A DNA stretch of 64,000 bases, taken from assembly GCF_025148285.1 (NCBI RefSeq), contig NZ_CP102268.1, forward strand, positions 3,017,001 through 3,081,000. The letters run 5' to 3'. The DNA is from Marvinbryantia formatexigens DSM 14469 (GTDB lineage Bacteria; Bacillota; Clostridia; Lachnospirales; Lachnospiraceae). Below, one piece after another: positions 50,207 through 58,097 of this stretch; positions within the stretch are counted from its first letter, which is position 1, and every line of letters starts with the position of its first letter. The translations under genes and the position numbers were made by a program. The notes beneath the pieces are model-generated. The model searched no databases. It saw only the letters and a program-made list of their open reading frames with translations, and was not told where the DNA came from.

Positions 50207-50580
50207 GTGGCACACACAAATATCTGACAATCAGTTTCCGTATTTCTCCCAGAGAGCGGGAAGAAATCGAAGCAAAGATTTTCGCAAGTGGCATGAAGAA
50301 AAAAGATTATTTTGTCCGTTCCTGCATTTATAACCGGGTGTGCGTGGTAGGCAAGAAAGAAACGGTCTATCAGATTGTGGAACGGTTGCAGAAAATGGAA
50401 AATCGGCTGGTGGAACTGGCGGAGCAAATTGATAGCAAAAAGCCGGAGATTACTTCCGAAGAAATGAGAGATTTGCAGGAAGCCTATGAAGATATGCTGA
50501 AAGCAATTCTCTGGATGCTGGACGGTGCAAAGTATCTGTGGCAAGGCGAAGAAAAAAGCCCCGACAGCGGCAACTGTTAG
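50203..50580 (+). CDS. MobC-like relaxosome accessory protein
   Basis: A 125-residue protein. The N-terminal 50 residues resemble a ribbon-helix-helix domain (Tyr-Leu-Thr-Ile-Ser-Phe-Arg-Ile-Ser, then Arg-Glu-Arg-Glu-Glu-Ile), the DNA-binding part of MobC proteins. A long charged coiled coil follows. MobC helps open the nick site for the relaxase, and a relaxase gene lies 1.4 kb downstream. It overlaps the integrase stop by ATGA. Confidence 0.7.
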   Translation: MSGTHKYLTISFRISPREREEIEAKIFASGMKKKDYFVRSCIYNRVCVVGKKETVYQIVERLQKMENRLVELAEQIDSKKPEITSEEMRDLQEAYEDMLKAILWMLDGAKYLWQGEEKSPDSGNC

Positions 50581-50591
50581 GGCTGTGATAA

Positions 50592-50650
50592 CTGGAAAAC
50601 CTCTGCTATCAACAATCACAATTCAAGTATAGCAGGGGTTTCTTCCAGTG
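50592..50650 (+). terminator. long hairpin after the MobC-like gene
   Basis: Arms of about 18 nt (AAACCTCTGCTAT with ATAGCAGGGGTTT, plus outer pairs) enclose a 19-nt loop. A smaller hairpin (AGCCCCGACAG/CTGTTAGGGCT) at about 50555-50584 overlaps the MobC stop. Confidence 0.5.
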
Positions 50651-50681
50651 ACAATGAAATTTTTCAGAAATGGAGGACTTT

Positions 50682-51662
50682 ATGGAGGGAACCAGAACAG
50701 AATTACAGATGATTAAAATGTCGGAGATACAGTCGCAGGAGGTGGCGTGGCTGTGGTATCCGTTTATCCCCTATGGAAAACTGACGATTGTGCAGGGCAA
50801 TCCGGGAGACGGTAAGACAACGCTGGTGCTGAATATAGCGGCGAAGCTGTCAAAAGGCGAGGGCATAGACAGCGAGATGAAGCTAACGGAGCCGCTGACT
50901 GTGATTTATCAGAGTGCGGAGGACGGGCTTGCCGATCCGGTGAAGCCCCGGTTGGAGGCGGCAGGAGCGAACTGTGAAAATATTTCCGTCATTGACGAGA
51001 GCATAAAATCACTTTCCATGATAGATGAACGTCTGGAAGAAGCGGTCATAAGGACAAAGGCGAAGCTGCTGATTTTGGACCCGATACAGGCGTATCTCGG
51101 CGGCGGTATGGATATGAACCGGGCAAATGAAGCAAGGGATATGACAAAGAAGCTGGCGGCTCTGGCGGAGAAATATCAATGTGCCATTGTACTTGTAGGG
51201 CACATGAACAAAGCGGCTGGAAATAAAGCGGCGTACCGGGGTATGGGTTCCATTGATTTTTTTGCGGTAGCAAGAAGCGTCCTGCTGGTCGGCAGAGTGG
51301 AGGGAGAAGCGAATATAAGGGCGATAGTCCAGATAAAAAACAATCTGGCGGCGTTCGGACACCCGAAAGCCTTTGAATTGTCGGAAGACGGTTTTTACTG
51401 GCTCGGAGATTACGAGATTACCGCAGATGAAGTGTTGGGCGGTATTGCTCCGAAAGCGAATAAGCTGGAGCAGGCAAAGCGTCTGCTGCGGGAACTGACA
51501 GAAACAAATAACGCCATGCAGAGTAATGAGATTTTCAATCTTGCGGAGGAACAGGGCATATCCAGACGGACGCTTGAAAACGCGAAAAAGGAATTAGGTA
51601 TCAGAGCAAAGCGGATAAACAATTCGTGGTATTGGGAACTGGATAAAATCAAACCGGAATAA
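50682..51662 (+). CDS. RepA-like RecA-fold ATPase
   Basis: A 326-residue protein of the hexameric RepA helicase-like family. Walker A is Gly-Asn-Pro-Gly-Asp-Gly-Lys-Thr near residue 38; Walker B Leu-Leu-Ile-Leu-Asp-Pro-Ile near 128; and Gly-His-Met-Asn-Lys follows. A C-terminal winged helix lies near 265-310. These ATPases unwind plasmid DNA or couple replication in mobilizable elements. GGAGGAC before ATG 50682 sets the start; an in-frame ATG at 50670 lacks a good site. Confidence 0.85.
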   Translation: MEGTRTELQMIKMSEIQSQEVAWLWYPFIPYGKLTIVQGNPGDGKTTLVLNIAAKLSKGEGIDSEMKLTEPLTVIYQSAEDGLADPVKPRLEAAGANCENISVIDESIKSLSMIDERLEEAVIRTKAKLLILDPIQAYLGGGMDMNRANEARDMTKKLAALAEKYQCAIVLVGHMNKAAGNKAAYRGMGSIDFFAVARSVLLVGRVEGEANIRAIVQIKNNLAAFGHPKAFELSEDGFYWLGDYEITADEVLGGIAPKANKLEQAKRLLRELTETNNAMQSNEIFNLAEEQGISRRTLENAKKELGIRAKRINNSWYWELDKIKPE

Positions 51663-51960
51663 GGTAACAACGCAACAATGCAGAGTATATAGAATTTGCG
51701 GGCTTGGTATCTGCAAGGTTGCAAAAGATATAGACCTTGCGTTGTTGCGGTCTTAAACTTGAATGAGCCGGGAAGTGGCGGTATAAAGCGGCTGGAAGAC
51801 ACACCGTCCATAGGACGGAAGAGCTCTCGGCAGAGCGCAAAGGTAGCTTTTGATAGAGCGGAGCCTGTCAAAAGTGCTTTTGCGTTACTTTCGGCGAAAG
51901 TAAGAAAGCCTATGCGCCGTATCCGGCGCTGATTACCCAGACAGGGAGAAAGGATATTGA
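51663..51960. other. candidate origin region (oriT and/or replication origin) before the relaxase
   Basis: This gene-free stretch is full of inverted repeats: AACAACGCAA (51667-51676) with TTGCGTTGTT (51738-51747); GCAAGGT/ACCTTGC (51713-51740); CCGTCC/GGACGG; CTTTTGA (51847-51853) with TCAAAAG (51868-51874); and a perfect 8-bp hairpin TTACTTTC/GAAAGTAA (51885-51903). MOBV relaxases normally cut just upstream of their own gene, so oriT should be in the distal half. The repeat pair right after the RepA-like gene could serve replication. Confidence 0.5.
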
Positions 51961-53331
51961 TTGAAGCAAACAATTAGCTTTATGACAGGAAAAGGTTCTG
52001 TCAACCATAACAGCAGAAAATTCCATGCAAAGAATACTGACTCGGAGCGAAGCTGTCTGAACGTGGAATACTGCAACGAAAATGTTAAGGACGTATATCA
52101 CGAATTATTTGATGAAGCACTCACCCGGTACAATGAGAAACAGACCAGAAGTGACCGCCGGATTGACGATTATTACAATAAAATACTGCGTGGAAAGCAG
52201 GAAAAACCATTCCATGAAATCATTGTGCAGATAGGCAATAAGGACGATATGGGGGCGAAAACAGAGGACGGACAGCTTGCGGCAAAGGTACTTGATGAAT
52301 ATATGCAAGGTTTCCAGCAGCGCAATCCCACTTTGAGGGTATTTGCTGCCTATCTTCATATGGACGAAGCTACTCCACATTTGCATATTGATTTTGTACC
52401 TTATACGACAGGAAGTAAGAGAGGACTTGACACAAGAGTGTCACTAAAACAGGCGTTATCGGCTCTTGGATTTAAAGGTGGTACAAGGAGAGAAACGGAG
52501 CGGAATCAGTGGGTAGCCTATGAAAAAGAACAGCTTGCCGCTATTATGCTGGAGCATGGAATTGATTGGGAGAAAAAAGGTACACATGAGAAGCATTTAT
52601 CCGTTCTGGATTTTGAGAAAAAAGAGTGGGCAAAGGAAGTTGCGGAACTGGAACAATCTATTTCTGACGGGAAAGAGCAGTTATCAAATATTCAGATTCA
52701 GCAGAGAAAAGCGGAGCAGGAAACAGAGCAGATACGACAGGAGGGCGAAGCAATCCGGCAGGAAGTATCGGAGCTTTCGGAAACAAGTAATTTGCTGAAG
52801 GAGCAGGCGGCAACGCTGGCAGGGGATAAGGAAAAGCTACTATCTGACAATGAGAAGTTGGAGAAGCAACAGAAGAAATTACAACAGGAGATTGAGAAAA
52901 TGGTTCAATCTAAGGCGGTCATGGAACGGAACATATACGCCTATGATGAGGACGAGAAGTGGCAGTTGCCGGAGCCAGTGACCTTGATGTCTGCAAAGGC
53001 TTATAAGGATAAAAAAGCTTCGCCGCTTGTGGAAAAATTGAAAGAAACGATAAAAGCACTAACGATTAAATGCGTCCAGCTTGCGGAACAGGGAAAGAAA
53101 CTGAAAGATAAAGTTACCCGGCAGGAGCAGCAGATCAGCCGGCTGACAGATAAGGTCATGGAGCAGAGCAACACTATTGACCGATTGCAGGAGAAAGTGG
53201 CAGATTTGGGGCGATTAGAGCGCTATTTCGGCATAGAACAGGTTCTGTCGATAGTTGAGCGGTCTAAGACTCTGGAACGGGCGGAAAAGGTAAATAAGTG
53301 TCCGAAACGTGCATTTGATATGAGCAGATAG
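51961..53331 (+). CDS. mob: MOBV-family relaxase (Pre/Mob)
   Basis: A 456-residue relaxase started by TTG 51961 with AAAGGA upstream. The N-terminus holds Ser-Val-Asn-His-Asn-Ser-Arg-Lys, the MOBV motif I. Near residue 135 is His-Met-Asp-Glu-Ala-Thr-Pro-His-Leu-His-Ile-Asp, the metal-binding HUH motif. The C-terminal half is a long Glu/Gln/Lys coiled coil. The enzyme nicks oriT and leads the strand into a helper element's channel. Residue motifs are intact. A helper is needed because the IME has no secretion genes; the neighbouring ICE could serve. Confidence 0.9.
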   Translation: MKQTISFMTGKGSVNHNSRKFHAKNTDSERSCLNVEYCNENVKDVYHELFDEALTRYNEKQTRSDRRIDDYYNKILRGKQEKPFHEIIVQIGNKDDMGAKTEDGQLAAKVLDEYMQGFQQRNPTLRVFAAYLHMDEATPHLHIDFVPYTTGSKRGLDTRVSLKQALSALGFKGGTRRETERNQWVAYEKEQLAAIMLEHGIDWEKKGTHEKHLSVLDFEKKEWAKEVAELEQSISDGKEQLSNIQIQQRKAEQETEQIRQEGEAIRQEVSELSETSNLLKEQAATLAGDKEKLLSDNEKLEKQQKKLQQEIEKMVQSKAVMERNIYAYDEDEKWQLPEPVTLMSAKAYKDKKASPLVEKLKETIKALTIKCVQLAEQGKKLKDKVTRQEQQISRLTDKVMEQSNTIDRLQEKVADLGRLERYFGIEQVLSIVERSKTLERAEKVNKCPKRAFDMSR

Positions 53332-53345
53332 GGAGGATTGATAGA

Positions 53346-53660
53346 GTGACCGATATGGAGAAAAAAGTCATGGTTCGGCTGTGTGCGAAAATTCTTTCGG
53401 AAACAGATTTGTACGATACAGATATGGAAGTACGCAATCTGATTGACTGGATATGTGTGTCGGAGCAGATAAAATCAAATAATAATGAGATACGCAGTTT
53501 GATCGGGGAATATAAGAGGATAGAGCCGGATTGCCGGGAGGGTGTGAGGGCGCAGTTGGAGCGCATGAAATCACTCTGTAAAGAACGTGACAGCTTGTAT
53601 GAGAAGCAGAATGATTTGAAAGGGCAGAAACAGAAAATTGAAAGAGCATTGAAACGGTAG
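53346..53660 (+). CDS. coiled-coil protein of 104 residues
   Basis: A mostly helical, charged protein starting at GTG 53346 with GGGAGG 9 bases upstream. The last third (Glu-Arg-Met-Lys-Ser-Leu-Cys-Lys-Glu-Arg) is coiled coil. It follows the relaxase gene by 14 bp and may be an auxiliary mobilisation protein. Its 3' end and downstream sequence are duplicated at 54923-55007. No family recognised. Confidence 0.55.
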   Translation: MTDMEKKVMVRLCAKILSETDLYDTDMEVRNLIDWICVSEQIKSNNNEIRSLIGEYKRIEPDCREGVRAQLERMKSLCKERDSLYEKQNDLKGQKQKIERALKR

Positions 53661-53765
53661 GAATTTGGGGCATGGCGGCGGCTGTGCTCCTTATTTCTTG
53701 TGGCAAATTATGTGATGATGTGCTATGCTTAGAACAATAAATCGGTGCTTGTACAGGAGGACATT

Positions 53766-54218
53766 ATGTCGTCTAATATAGCAAAAATATTTGAATTACT
53801 ATTTGATAAAAATAATAATGTTGCATATAAGGCATTATGGGAATTGATAAAAGAAAGTGAAGAAACGGATTGTGTTTATCCTTATATGGATAGGCTGAGT
53901 GATATGCTTGATAACGATAATTCTTATATTCGTACAAGAGGGCTTACACTACTTGCCTATAATGCAAAATGGGATAAAGATTATAAGATTGATGAAATTA
54001 TTGATAGATATTTAAAACACATAACAGATGTTAAGCCCATTACAGCAAGACAATGTATCAAGTTGCTGCCGATTATTGCAAAATATAAGCCGGAATTAAA
54101 GGATGATATTCTTTCAGCACTTCATAAGGCAGATATATCTGGTTATGACAATAGTATGCGACCATTGGTTTATAAGGATATTCAAAAAGCATTGAAAGAA
54201 ATACAAAAATTGATTTAA
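53766..54218 (+). CDS. helical-repeat (HEAT-like) protein of 150 residues
   Basis: Helical protein with repeated Leu/Ala pairs resembling HEAT or armadillo repeats. ATG 53766 follows AGGAGG at 6 bases; an in-frame upstream start at 53745 is weaker. It sits between the duplicated 80-bp sequences and right before the second type III locus, so it may have arrived with that module. Function unknown. Confidence 0.55.
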   Translation: MSSNIAKIFELLFDKNNNVAYKALWELIKESEETDCVYPYMDRLSDMLDNDNSYIRTRGLTLLAYNAKWDKDYKIDEIIDRYLKHITDVKPITARQCIKLLPIIAKYKPELKDDILSALHKADISGYDNSMRPLVYKDIQKALKEIQKLI

Positions 54219-54224
54219 GTTCTA

Positions 54225-54253
54225 TTGACTTTCCTCTTTGCACTTGCTAGAAT
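54225..54253 (+). promoter_or_regulatory. promoter of the second type III toxin-antitoxin locus
   Basis: TTGACT (54225-54230), 17-bp spacer, TAGAAT (54248-54253). It ends 18 bp before the first repeat of the RNA antitoxin. Confidence 0.7.
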
Positions 54254-54270
54254 GTAGGTACAAAGAAGGT

Positions 54271-54388
54271 CTACCACTGACCGATATGTGGTATATAAAT
54301 GGTCGGGTTGAAAGTTTACCGCTGACCGATATGCGGTATATAAATGGTTGGGTTGAAAGTATAGTCCTTCGCCGCAAGGCGAGGGACT
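54271..54388 (+). ncRNA. type III antitoxin RNA with two 45-nt repeats
   Basis: Two exact-length 45-nt tandem repeats (54271-54315 and 54316-54360) are followed by a terminator (AGTCC and TCGCC paired with GGCGA and GGACT around GCAA, 54363-54388, then TTTT). The repeats differ at paired positions: CCAC/GTGG in the first becomes CCGC/GCGG in the second, a compensatory change that supports a conserved stem. The toxin remnant follows. The repeat differs from that of the first locus, so the two RNAs should have different specificity. Confidence 0.85.
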
Positions 54389-54410
54389 TTTCCGTAATGA
54401 GGACAGGCAA

Positions 54411-54874
54411 ATGAAGAAAACAGGCTTTTATATTATCAAGGATAAATTTTTTGAAGATATGCCAGACCCGTATCTCAAAGGTAATAGGGCTGGAAATAGA
54501 CCGCATTATTACTGTTTTGAAGATACAAGTACCGGGATATACTGGATGATACCATTGTCTAGCCGCATTGACAAATACAGACGGATTATGGAGAAAAAAC
54601 CGGGAAACCTTGCGACATTCTTCATATCGTCAAACTGGACGACAGCCGGGAGAGTGCATTTCTGATACAGGATATGTTTCCGATAACAGAAGAATACATA
54701 GAGCGGGAATATATAATCGCCGGAAATCATCTGATGCTGACGAGTGAGCATACCGCCAGAGAGATTGAGCAGAAAGCGAGAAAAGTTATGGGTATGTTAA
54801 AGCGTGGTATCAAGCTCACTCCAACGCAGCCGGACGTTATGGCGATATTAGAGAAGCTGAGAGAGCGCAGATAG
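54411..54874 (+). pseudogene. frameshifted type III toxin, CptN/TenpN-like
   Basis: The N-terminal part (54411-54665) has Met-Lys-Lys-Thr-Gly-Phe-Tyr-Ile-Ile, Arg-Pro-His-Tyr-Tyr-Cys-Phe and Tyr-Trp-Met-Ile-Pro-Leu-Ser-Ser, as in the intact toxin at 47032. After a run of six A (54594-54599) the frame is wrong and soon stops. Adding one A restores a frame that joins Glu-Lys-Lys-Thr-Gly-Lys-Pro to Cys-Asp-Ile-Leu-His and then to the 54674-54874 ORF, giving a full protein of about 154 residues. So the gene carries a one-base loss in a homopolymer: a real mutation, a slippery/phase site or a sequencing error. Confidence 0.8.
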
Positions 54875-54897
54875 CTTTTCTTGTTGGGGTAATAATT

Positions 54898-54917
54898 ACA
54901 TGGTGCTAGCACCATGT
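54898..54917. repeat. 20-bp perfect palindrome
   Basis: ACATGGTGCTAGCACCATGT reads the same on both strands. A degenerate relative (ACATGGGGTTGGTATCATGT, 55738-55757) lies after the yjdF gene. Both follow short A/T-rich sequence. Confidence 0.5.
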
Positions 54918-54922
54918 GGATA

Positions 54923-55007
54923 GGGCAGAAACAGAAAATTGAGAGAGCGTTGGAATTGTAGAAATTCGGGGCATGGCGGTTGCTGTGCCCTTTATTTCTT
55001 GTAGAAA
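54923..55007 (+). repeat. direct repeat of the coiled-coil gene's 3' end
   Basis: About 80 bp here closely match 53622-53703 (shared GGGCAGAAACAGAAAATTGA and GGGGCATGGCGG words). The copy includes the last codons and trailing region of the 104-residue gene. The two copies bracket the HEAT-like gene and the second toxin-antitoxin locus. Confidence 0.65.
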
Positions 55008-55059
55008 AATCGCTGATAGTATGGTAAAATCAAGGAACAGAGATAAAAACACAACGTAA

Positions 55060-55282
55060 GGGATAACATTTCTTACAGAGCCGGTAGGTAGTCCGGCCGC
55101 ACCGCTATGGCTGTCATGCATCCGTAAGGAACTGCCAGTGACAACTGCTGCAGGTGTAAGTAACCCTCCCTCCTTGGGTCGTCCGTTCTTTGTTCAGTAC
55201 AATTTGCGCGGGGAATGAAGAAATGTCCTGCTTGCAGGAATATTCGACGAATACCGCGACAGCCGCAGGGCATTAAGGAGGA
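55060..55282 (+). promoter_or_regulatory. long structured leader of yjdF, probable yjdF riboswitch
   Basis: About 220 nt of GC-rich, repeat-containing, non-coding leader lie immediately before a yjdF-family gene. In Firmicutes such genes are commonly preceded by the yjdF RNA motif, which binds azaaromatic compounds. Identity is inferred from gene context; I could not align the consensus. The end of the leader includes a strong AAGGAGGA site, which a folded RNA could cover. Confidence 0.45.
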
Positions 55283-55288
55283 ATTGTC

Positions 55289-55705
55289 ATGGACAAAGTA
55301 GCGGGCAGGCTGACAGTATATTTTGAGGAACCATTCTGGATAGGCGTATTTGAATGCATATCTGAGGGGAAGTTGTCTGTATGCAGGGTTACGTTTGGAG
55401 CGGAGCCGAAAGACTACGAGATATACGATTTCGTTCTGAAAAATTACTATCGGTTGCGGTTCAGTCCGGCTGTGGCAACTGATGTAAAAGAATCTGACCG
55501 TAATCCGAAAAGAGTACGGAAGGAAGTGCGGAAGCAGGTAAAGAATACCGGGATAGGTACAAAATCGCAACAGGCTTTGAAATTACAGCAGGAGCAGTTG
55601 AAAACGGAACGCAAGACTGTGGGCCGTGAAAAACGGGAGGCAGAGAAACAGCGTCAGTTTGAGCTGAAACAGCAGAAAAAGAAAGAAAAGCACAGGGGCA
55701 GGTAA
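55289..55705 (+). CDS. yjdF: YjdF-family protein (DUF2992)
   Basis: A 138-residue protein. Near its start is Arg-Leu-Thr-Val-Tyr-Phe-Glu-Glu-Pro-Phe-Trp-Ile-Gly-Val-Phe-Glu, followed by Leu-Ser-Val-Cys-Arg-Val-Thr-Phe-Gly-Ala-Glu-Pro, the core of DUF2992. The C-terminal half is a Lys/Gln/Glu-rich helix. Its biochemical function is unknown; the associated riboswitch suggests a response to small aromatic molecules. The ATG follows AAGGAGG by 9 bases. The downstream repeat-bearing region shows no terminator. Confidence 0.85.
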   Translation: MDKVAGRLTVYFEEPFWIGVFECISEGKLSVCRVTFGAEPKDYEIYDFVLKNYYRLRFSPAVATDVKESDRNPKRVRKEVRKQVKNTGIGTKSQQALKLQQEQLKTERKTVGREKREAEKQRQFELKQQKKKEKHRGR

Positions 55706-55785
55706 TGTCTGCCCCGATTTTCTCAAGTGCAGTATTTACATGGGGTTGGTATCATGTTGCATTATAAAACAATTGGGGGATTGAA

Positions 55786-56292
55786 ATGATACGATGGATG
55801 TGTTTTCCCAAATACAGAAATATTGAAGCACATATGTACGATATCATAAAAATATTCGAAACAGTATATCCGGAAATCTCTTCGGAAAATCACGCAAAGC
55901 AAAGTAACGAGGTATTATCCATAGTTACGGAAGGGCTTAAACAGCTTGGATATTTTGTGGAGCAGGGGAAGAAAAAAGAACAGAAGATACGTGTTCCTGT
56001 TTCATATGGAGAGAATGGAAAGACGGTATTATCTTTTGAGGCGGATGCCTATAATGAAGAACTGAAGACGGTAATAGAAGTGGAAGCTGGACGGGCAGTT
56101 ATGAATTATCAATTTCTGAAGGATTTTTATGAGGCCTGTCTGATGCACAATGTTGATTATTTGTGTATTGCTGTCCGGCAGAAATACAAGAGGAGTTGTG
56201 ACTACCAAAAGGTGTGCGATTTTTTTGACGCTTTGTATATGACGAACCGGATGCAGGTTCCATTGAAAAGTATTGTGATAATTGGCTATTAA
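55786..56292 (+). CDS. PD-(D/E)XK nuclease-like protein, tentative
   Basis: A 168-residue soluble protein. Around residues 80-100 is Phe-Glu-Ala-Asp-Ala-Tyr then Val-Ile-Glu-Val-Glu-Ala-Gly, an Asp...Glu-x-Glu arrangement like PD-(D/E)XK folds, followed by a Tyr-rich helix. The Lys is replaced, so it could be a degenerate member. The start follows TTGGGGG. It is the last gene of the IME. The fold is only suggested by the motif. Confidence 0.45.
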   Translation: MIRWMCFPKYRNIEAHMYDIIKIFETVYPEISSENHAKQSNEVLSIVTEGLKQLGYFVEQGKKKEQKIRVPVSYGENGKTVLSFEADAYNEELKTVIEVEAGRAVMNYQFLKDFYEACLMHNVDYLCIAVRQKYKRSCDYQKVCDFFDALYMTNRMQVPLKSIVIIGY

Positions 56293-56379
56293 GCCAGCAA
56301 TGGTAGTATTATAGTAAAGCGAACAGGCAGGGGACTTTCTGGAAAACGGGAGGTCCTTTTTTGCTGCCATGCATAAGAC

Positions 56380-56402
56380 AAAAATGTCCGGTGGACATTT
56401 TT
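56380..56402. terminator. hairpin near the right end of the IME
   Basis: Perfect 10-bp stem AAAAATGTCC/GGACATTTTT with a 3-nt loop. It sits between the last IME gene and the chromosome-like region and would act as a terminator on both strands. Confidence 0.75.
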
Positions 56403-56504
56403 AGTGAGAATTATAGTCCACCTCCGCTGCACTGTAATTTCCGCAAAAGAGGTGTTCAGGTCGTCTTTTGCATTTTCTGTAAAAATAATAGTTCTGACTA
56501 TCTT

Positions 56505-56532
56505 TTTACCAGGCTCATTCGTTATTTATAAT
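56505..56532 (+). promoter_or_regulatory. predicted promoter of the sigma/membrane pair
   Basis: TTTACC (56505-56510), 16-bp spacer, TATAAT (56527-56532). An inverted repeat (GTAAAAA...TTTTTAC) of about 34 bp overlaps its upstream part at about 56478-56511. Confidence 0.4.
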
Positions 56533-56584
56533 AGAAAGTGCAAATATTACCGCGTGTGGAGGAGAACGGGGAGGGAGGTAAAGC

Positions 56585-57097
56585 GTGGATGCGGATTTTC
56601 TTTTGATTCATAAGATGAAAGACGGGGATGAAACGGCGATGGAACTGTTTGTGAAGAAATACTATCCCGCCATCCGGAATTACTGCTGTTCCCACACGTA
56701 TACGATTGCGGATGCGGAGGACCTGGCAAAGGAAACCTTTGTGCGCTTTTTCCAGGCGTTTCCGTCGTACCGCCATACCGGGAAGCTTGCCAATTATCTG
56801 TATGTTATTGCGGGGAATCTGTGCCGGGACAGTTATAAAAAGAAACAGGATCTTCCCGCGCAGGAACTGCCGGACAGGGGAGAAAACACGATGGATGCAG
56901 CGGAGAGCAGAATAGATATGGAGCAGGCGCTGAAAAAGCTTCCGGAGGAGCTGCGGGAGGTGATTATTCTGCATTATTTTCAGGAGCTGAAGTTAAAAGA
57001 GGTGGCGGAGATTACCGGCGCCGGGCTTCCGCTTGTCAAATACAGAATAGGAAGAGCAAAAAAACTGCTGGGCTGTTATCTGGGAGAGGAGGAATGA
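56585..57097 (+). CDS. ECF-type RNA polymerase sigma factor
   Basis: A 170-residue ECF sigma factor started by GTG 56585 after GGGAGG. Region 2 includes Asp-Ala-Glu-Asp-Leu-Ala-Lys-Glu-Thr-Phe-Val-Arg-Phe-Phe, and region 4 has Leu-Pro-Glu-Glu-Leu-Arg-Glu-Val-Ile-Ile-Leu-His-Tyr-Phe with the final basic HTH. It overlaps the next gene, a membrane protein that is the likely anti-sigma partner. The signal is unknown. Confidence 0.9.
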   Translation: MDADFLLIHKMKDGDETAMELFVKKYYPAIRNYCCSHTYTIADAEDLAKETFVRFFQAFPSYRHTGKLANYLYVIAGNLCRDSYKKKQDLPAQELPDRGENTMDAAESRIDMEQALKKLPEELREVIILHYFQELKLKEVAEITGAGLPLVKYRIGRAKKLLGCYLGEEE

Positions 57098-57099
57098 AA

Positions 57100-57855
57100 A
57101 TGACGGTTGAAGAGAGACTGTGCGCATATGCAAGGGAGCAGAACAGGAATGATATAGAAGAGGAAAAACTTCAGCAGACGATCAGAAAAGCAAAGGAAGC
57201 ATACTGGAGGGCAGAGAGCCGACGAAGTCTTACATGGATGGAATTTTTATATCAGCAGGCGGGCTATATACAGAAACGCTGGTGGTTTGCGCAGGGAGCG
57301 CTGCTGCTGCTTCTTTATCTGGGGCTGTATCTGTCGGAGAGCAGTATTTATGAAAGGCGCTGCATGGGAATTCTGGCGCCGGGCTTTGCCATCCTGATTC
57401 TTCCGGAACTCTGGAAAAACAGAAGCAGCGGGGCTGTGGAGATAGAGGGGGCGTCTTACTATTCCCTCAATAAAATATATGCCGCCCGGATGCTGCTGTT
57501 TGGCATGGCGGATGTCTGTCTGCTGAGTATTTTTTTTATTATAAGCGCCTTTACTCTGCGGATTGCGGTTCTGGACATTTTAATTCAGTTTCTGCTGCCA
57601 ATGAATGTGACCTGTTGTATATGTTTCCGGACATTGTATACAAAGCGGAGCAGGAATGTTATTTCACCGTTATTCCTGTCCTTCATCTGGATTTCCGTAT
57701 GGACATTCATAATCCTCAGGGACAGGATTTACAGCCGCATTTCTGTACCGGTATGGATGGGACTGCTGATATTTTCGGCAATCTATCTTTGTTATAGCAT
57801 CCGGCAGGCGCTGAAAAACAGTGAGAGCTTCTGCGAGTACAGCAGCATAGTCTGA
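57100..57855 (+). CDS. membrane protein, putative anti-sigma partner
   Basis: A 251-residue protein. A charged cytoplasmic N-terminus of about 60 residues with Glu/Arg helices is followed by five to six hydrophobic helices. This fits a membrane anti-sigma factor or the transporter-like regulator often paired with ECF genes. I start at ATG 57100, with AGGAGG 7 bases upstream; ATG 57094 is closer to it and in frame. Confidence 0.65.
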   Translation: MTVEERLCAYAREQNRNDIEEEKLQQTIRKAKEAYWRAESRRSLTWMEFLYQQAGYIQKRWWFAQGALLLLLYLGLYLSESSIYERRCMGILAPGFAILILPELWKNRSSGAVEIEGASYYSLNKIYAARMLLFGMADVCLLSIFFIISAFTLRIAVLDILIQFLLPMNVTCCICFRTLYTKRSRNVISPLFLSFIWISVWTFIILRDRIYSRISVPVWMGLLIFSAIYLCYSIRQALKNSESFCEYSSIV

Positions 57856-58097
57856 CAAAGACGGAGCTCTTTGAGATAGTACAGCGGGACAGAGGAAGAG
57901 CTCTTTGTAACCGCAGTTTTGATTCCTGCAAAGACCAGAGTGTCTGTGCAGGAAAAGCCAGAACCGCCTGCGCACGCAAAACGAAAGCTGCCAGCATTGG
58001 AAAAGCCGAACCGCCTGCATGCAAAACGAAAATTGCCGGCACGGCAAAATGGAAACAATATATGCAGACAACGCAGGCAGCATGAAAGGAGCCGGAT
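57856..58097 (+). other. gap with imperfect tandem repeats
   Basis: Two partially repeated blocks (about 57950-58000 and 58000-58045) share GGAAAAGCC, AACCGCCTGC, GCAAAACGAAA and TGCCRGCA words. No gene is supported. They may be remnants of recombination next to the decayed ABC transporter. Confidence 0.35.

Noticed and set aside
54271-54360. CRISPR array
   Set aside because: Only two directly adjacent 45-nt units without spacers. The terminator and toxin downstream fit a type III antitoxin.
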